A DNA stretch of 64,000 nucleotides, taken from NCBI GenBank assembly GCA_903904815.1, contig CAIVDU010000031.1:1-64000 (forward strand), in the 5' to 3' direction. This document shows, piece after piece, positions 63,319 through 64,000 of the stretch. A program made the translations under genes and the position numbers. This DNA comes from an uncultured Armatimonadota bacterium (GTDB lineage: Bacteria > Armatimonadota > Fimbriimonadia > Fimbriimonadales > Fimbriimonadaceae). The first letter of the stretch is position 1. Each line of letters begins with the position of its first letter. The notes under the pieces were generated by a model. That model made no database searches. It had not been told where the DNA came from and saw only the letters and a program-made list of their open reading frames with translations.

Positions 63319-64000
63319 ATGATGAAGTTCTTGACCGCGATTGGGGTGGGGGCGGTGGTTTGCGCTTCGGCGCATGCGCAGCTTCGCGGATCAATCGCAT
63401 CGGTGGTGGTCAGCGACTCGGTTATGGGGCCGATGGCCTCAAGCCAGCTCTACCCGGAGCCTGATAAATCGATCGTCACCGAAACCGGACTAACCGGAGG
63501 AACTTTATCGGCGTCTCAGAAGGCGGTCGTCCTGTGGACGCTGCAGGTTCAGTACAGCGGGACTCTGAGCGGTCGACCGACCAAGCTGACCTACAGCGCT
63601 ACCCGCAACGACGAAGCCGACGCGGAGGCATTTAACGATCAGTCGGGAGGCGGAGCCAGCGGCTACGGCGCAGGGGATTCGGCCTCTGCGTCGACATCGG
63701 TCCAACTCGGCTACGAGGTCGACGAGGACAGCGGCGCCCCCACAAACTTCACCGGCACGATCTCGAACGTGGCGTGGACAGCCGTGAGCACCAACGTTTG
63801 GAGTTGTTCGATCACGATCACCCAAAGTACATTAACCACCCGAGCCCAGACGAAGACTCCCCTCGGAATCACCATGGACCTGTTTTCGCCGCCTTCTCTG
63901 CCCGGTGTCCGATTTGACCCGTTAGCTAAAACGCACCCGGTGTGCGATCCCGCCACGGCTATGGGTGAGACTCAAACCTGGGTGACTCTGAACTCCATCG
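63319..64000 (+). CDS. Exported protein of unknown function, truncated by the window end
   Basis: At least 227 aa are visible. The signal peptide (MMKFLTAIGVGAVVCASAHA) is followed by a Ser/Thr-rich, beta-rich body (TVLWTLQVQYSGTL-like, SASTSVQLGYEVDEDSG, NFTGTISNVAWTAV). No family is recognised. The frame is open to the edge. TATAGT (63307-63312) lies 6 nt before the ATG. Confidence 0.75.
   Translation, partial: MMKFLTAIGVGAVVCASAHAQLRGSIASVVVSDSVMGPMASSQLYPEPDKSIVTETGLTGGTLSASQKAVVLWTLQVQYSGTLSGRPTKLTYSATRNDEADAEAFNDQSGGGASGYGAGDSASASTSVQLGYEVDEDSGAPTNFTGTISNVAWTAVSTNVWSCSITITQSTLTTRAQTKTPLGITMDLFSPPSLPGVRFDPLAKTHPVCDPATAMGETQTWVTLNSI

Overview
The window is a moderately GC-rich bacterial chromosome segment with about 55 genes. 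It combines PEP-CTERM sorted proteins, an orphan MlaE permease, RNase Y, GH78 and GH2 glycosidases, Asp-box propellers and frequent non-ATG starts. Many genes have a TANNNT box 6 to 8 nt before the start codon and no Shine-Dalgarno sequence. I read this as Armatimonadota, probably close to Fimbriimonadia. That is an inference from gene content; no rRNA or tRNA gene was seen.

Layout. 1-5.3 kb: small membrane ORF, mlaE, a queD / polysaccharide deacetylase / DUF2314 cassette, DUF58 and RDD membrane proteins. 5.3-13.1 kb: a DnaA-box-like region, recF, an alpha-L-rhamnosidase, a large Asp-box propeller protein and dciA. 13.3-20.8 kb (minus strand): a comEC split into two overlapping genes, valS, an ABC ATPase, cdsA and a LuxR-type regulator. 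21-26.7 kb (minus): a PKD protein with a glycine-rich insert, then ymdB, rny, recX and recA. 27-32.3 kb: two PEP-CTERM proteins, an Ig/propeller lipoprotein and an FAD oxidoreductase. 32.4-36.1 kb: a four-gene operon with two ABC-2 ATPase/permease pairs. 36-43.5 kb: ndk, tfoX-like, polA, argJ-argC, HIT protein and a small exported protein. 44-52 kb: LacI regulator, pdxS, a methyltransferase, a zinc-finger/tandem-STN gene pair, an alpha/beta hydrolase and a trans-sulfuration enzyme. 52-59.3 kb: beta-galactosidase, der, a GAF/degenerate-GGDEF membrane protein and a TPR protein. 59.3-61.4 kb: a patch of broken genes (frameshifted HigB-like toxin beside an intact antitoxin, a doubly broken GIY-YIG nuclease, a zinc-ribbon remnant). 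61.4-64 kb: DUF429, a 2H phosphoesterase and a truncated exported protein.

The most informative signals are not protein families. Two sites match the bacterial parS centromere in 15 of 16 positions (426-441 and 18295-18310). They flank recF and dciA, and the gap before recF has a cluster of DnaA-box-like words followed by AT-rich TAA triplets. Together these suggest the window lies near the replication origin. Thirteen genes carry the same TANNNT-N6-8-start arrangement, which predicts widespread leaderless transcription. A 7-bp tandem repeat family with a GCAG core recurs in three spacers. The most novel-looking protein pair is at 47.7-49.5 kb: a membrane zinc-finger protein with a Pro/Thr/Ala- and His-rich tail, overlapping by 4 nt a secreted protein made of two secretin-type STN modules without a secretin channel.
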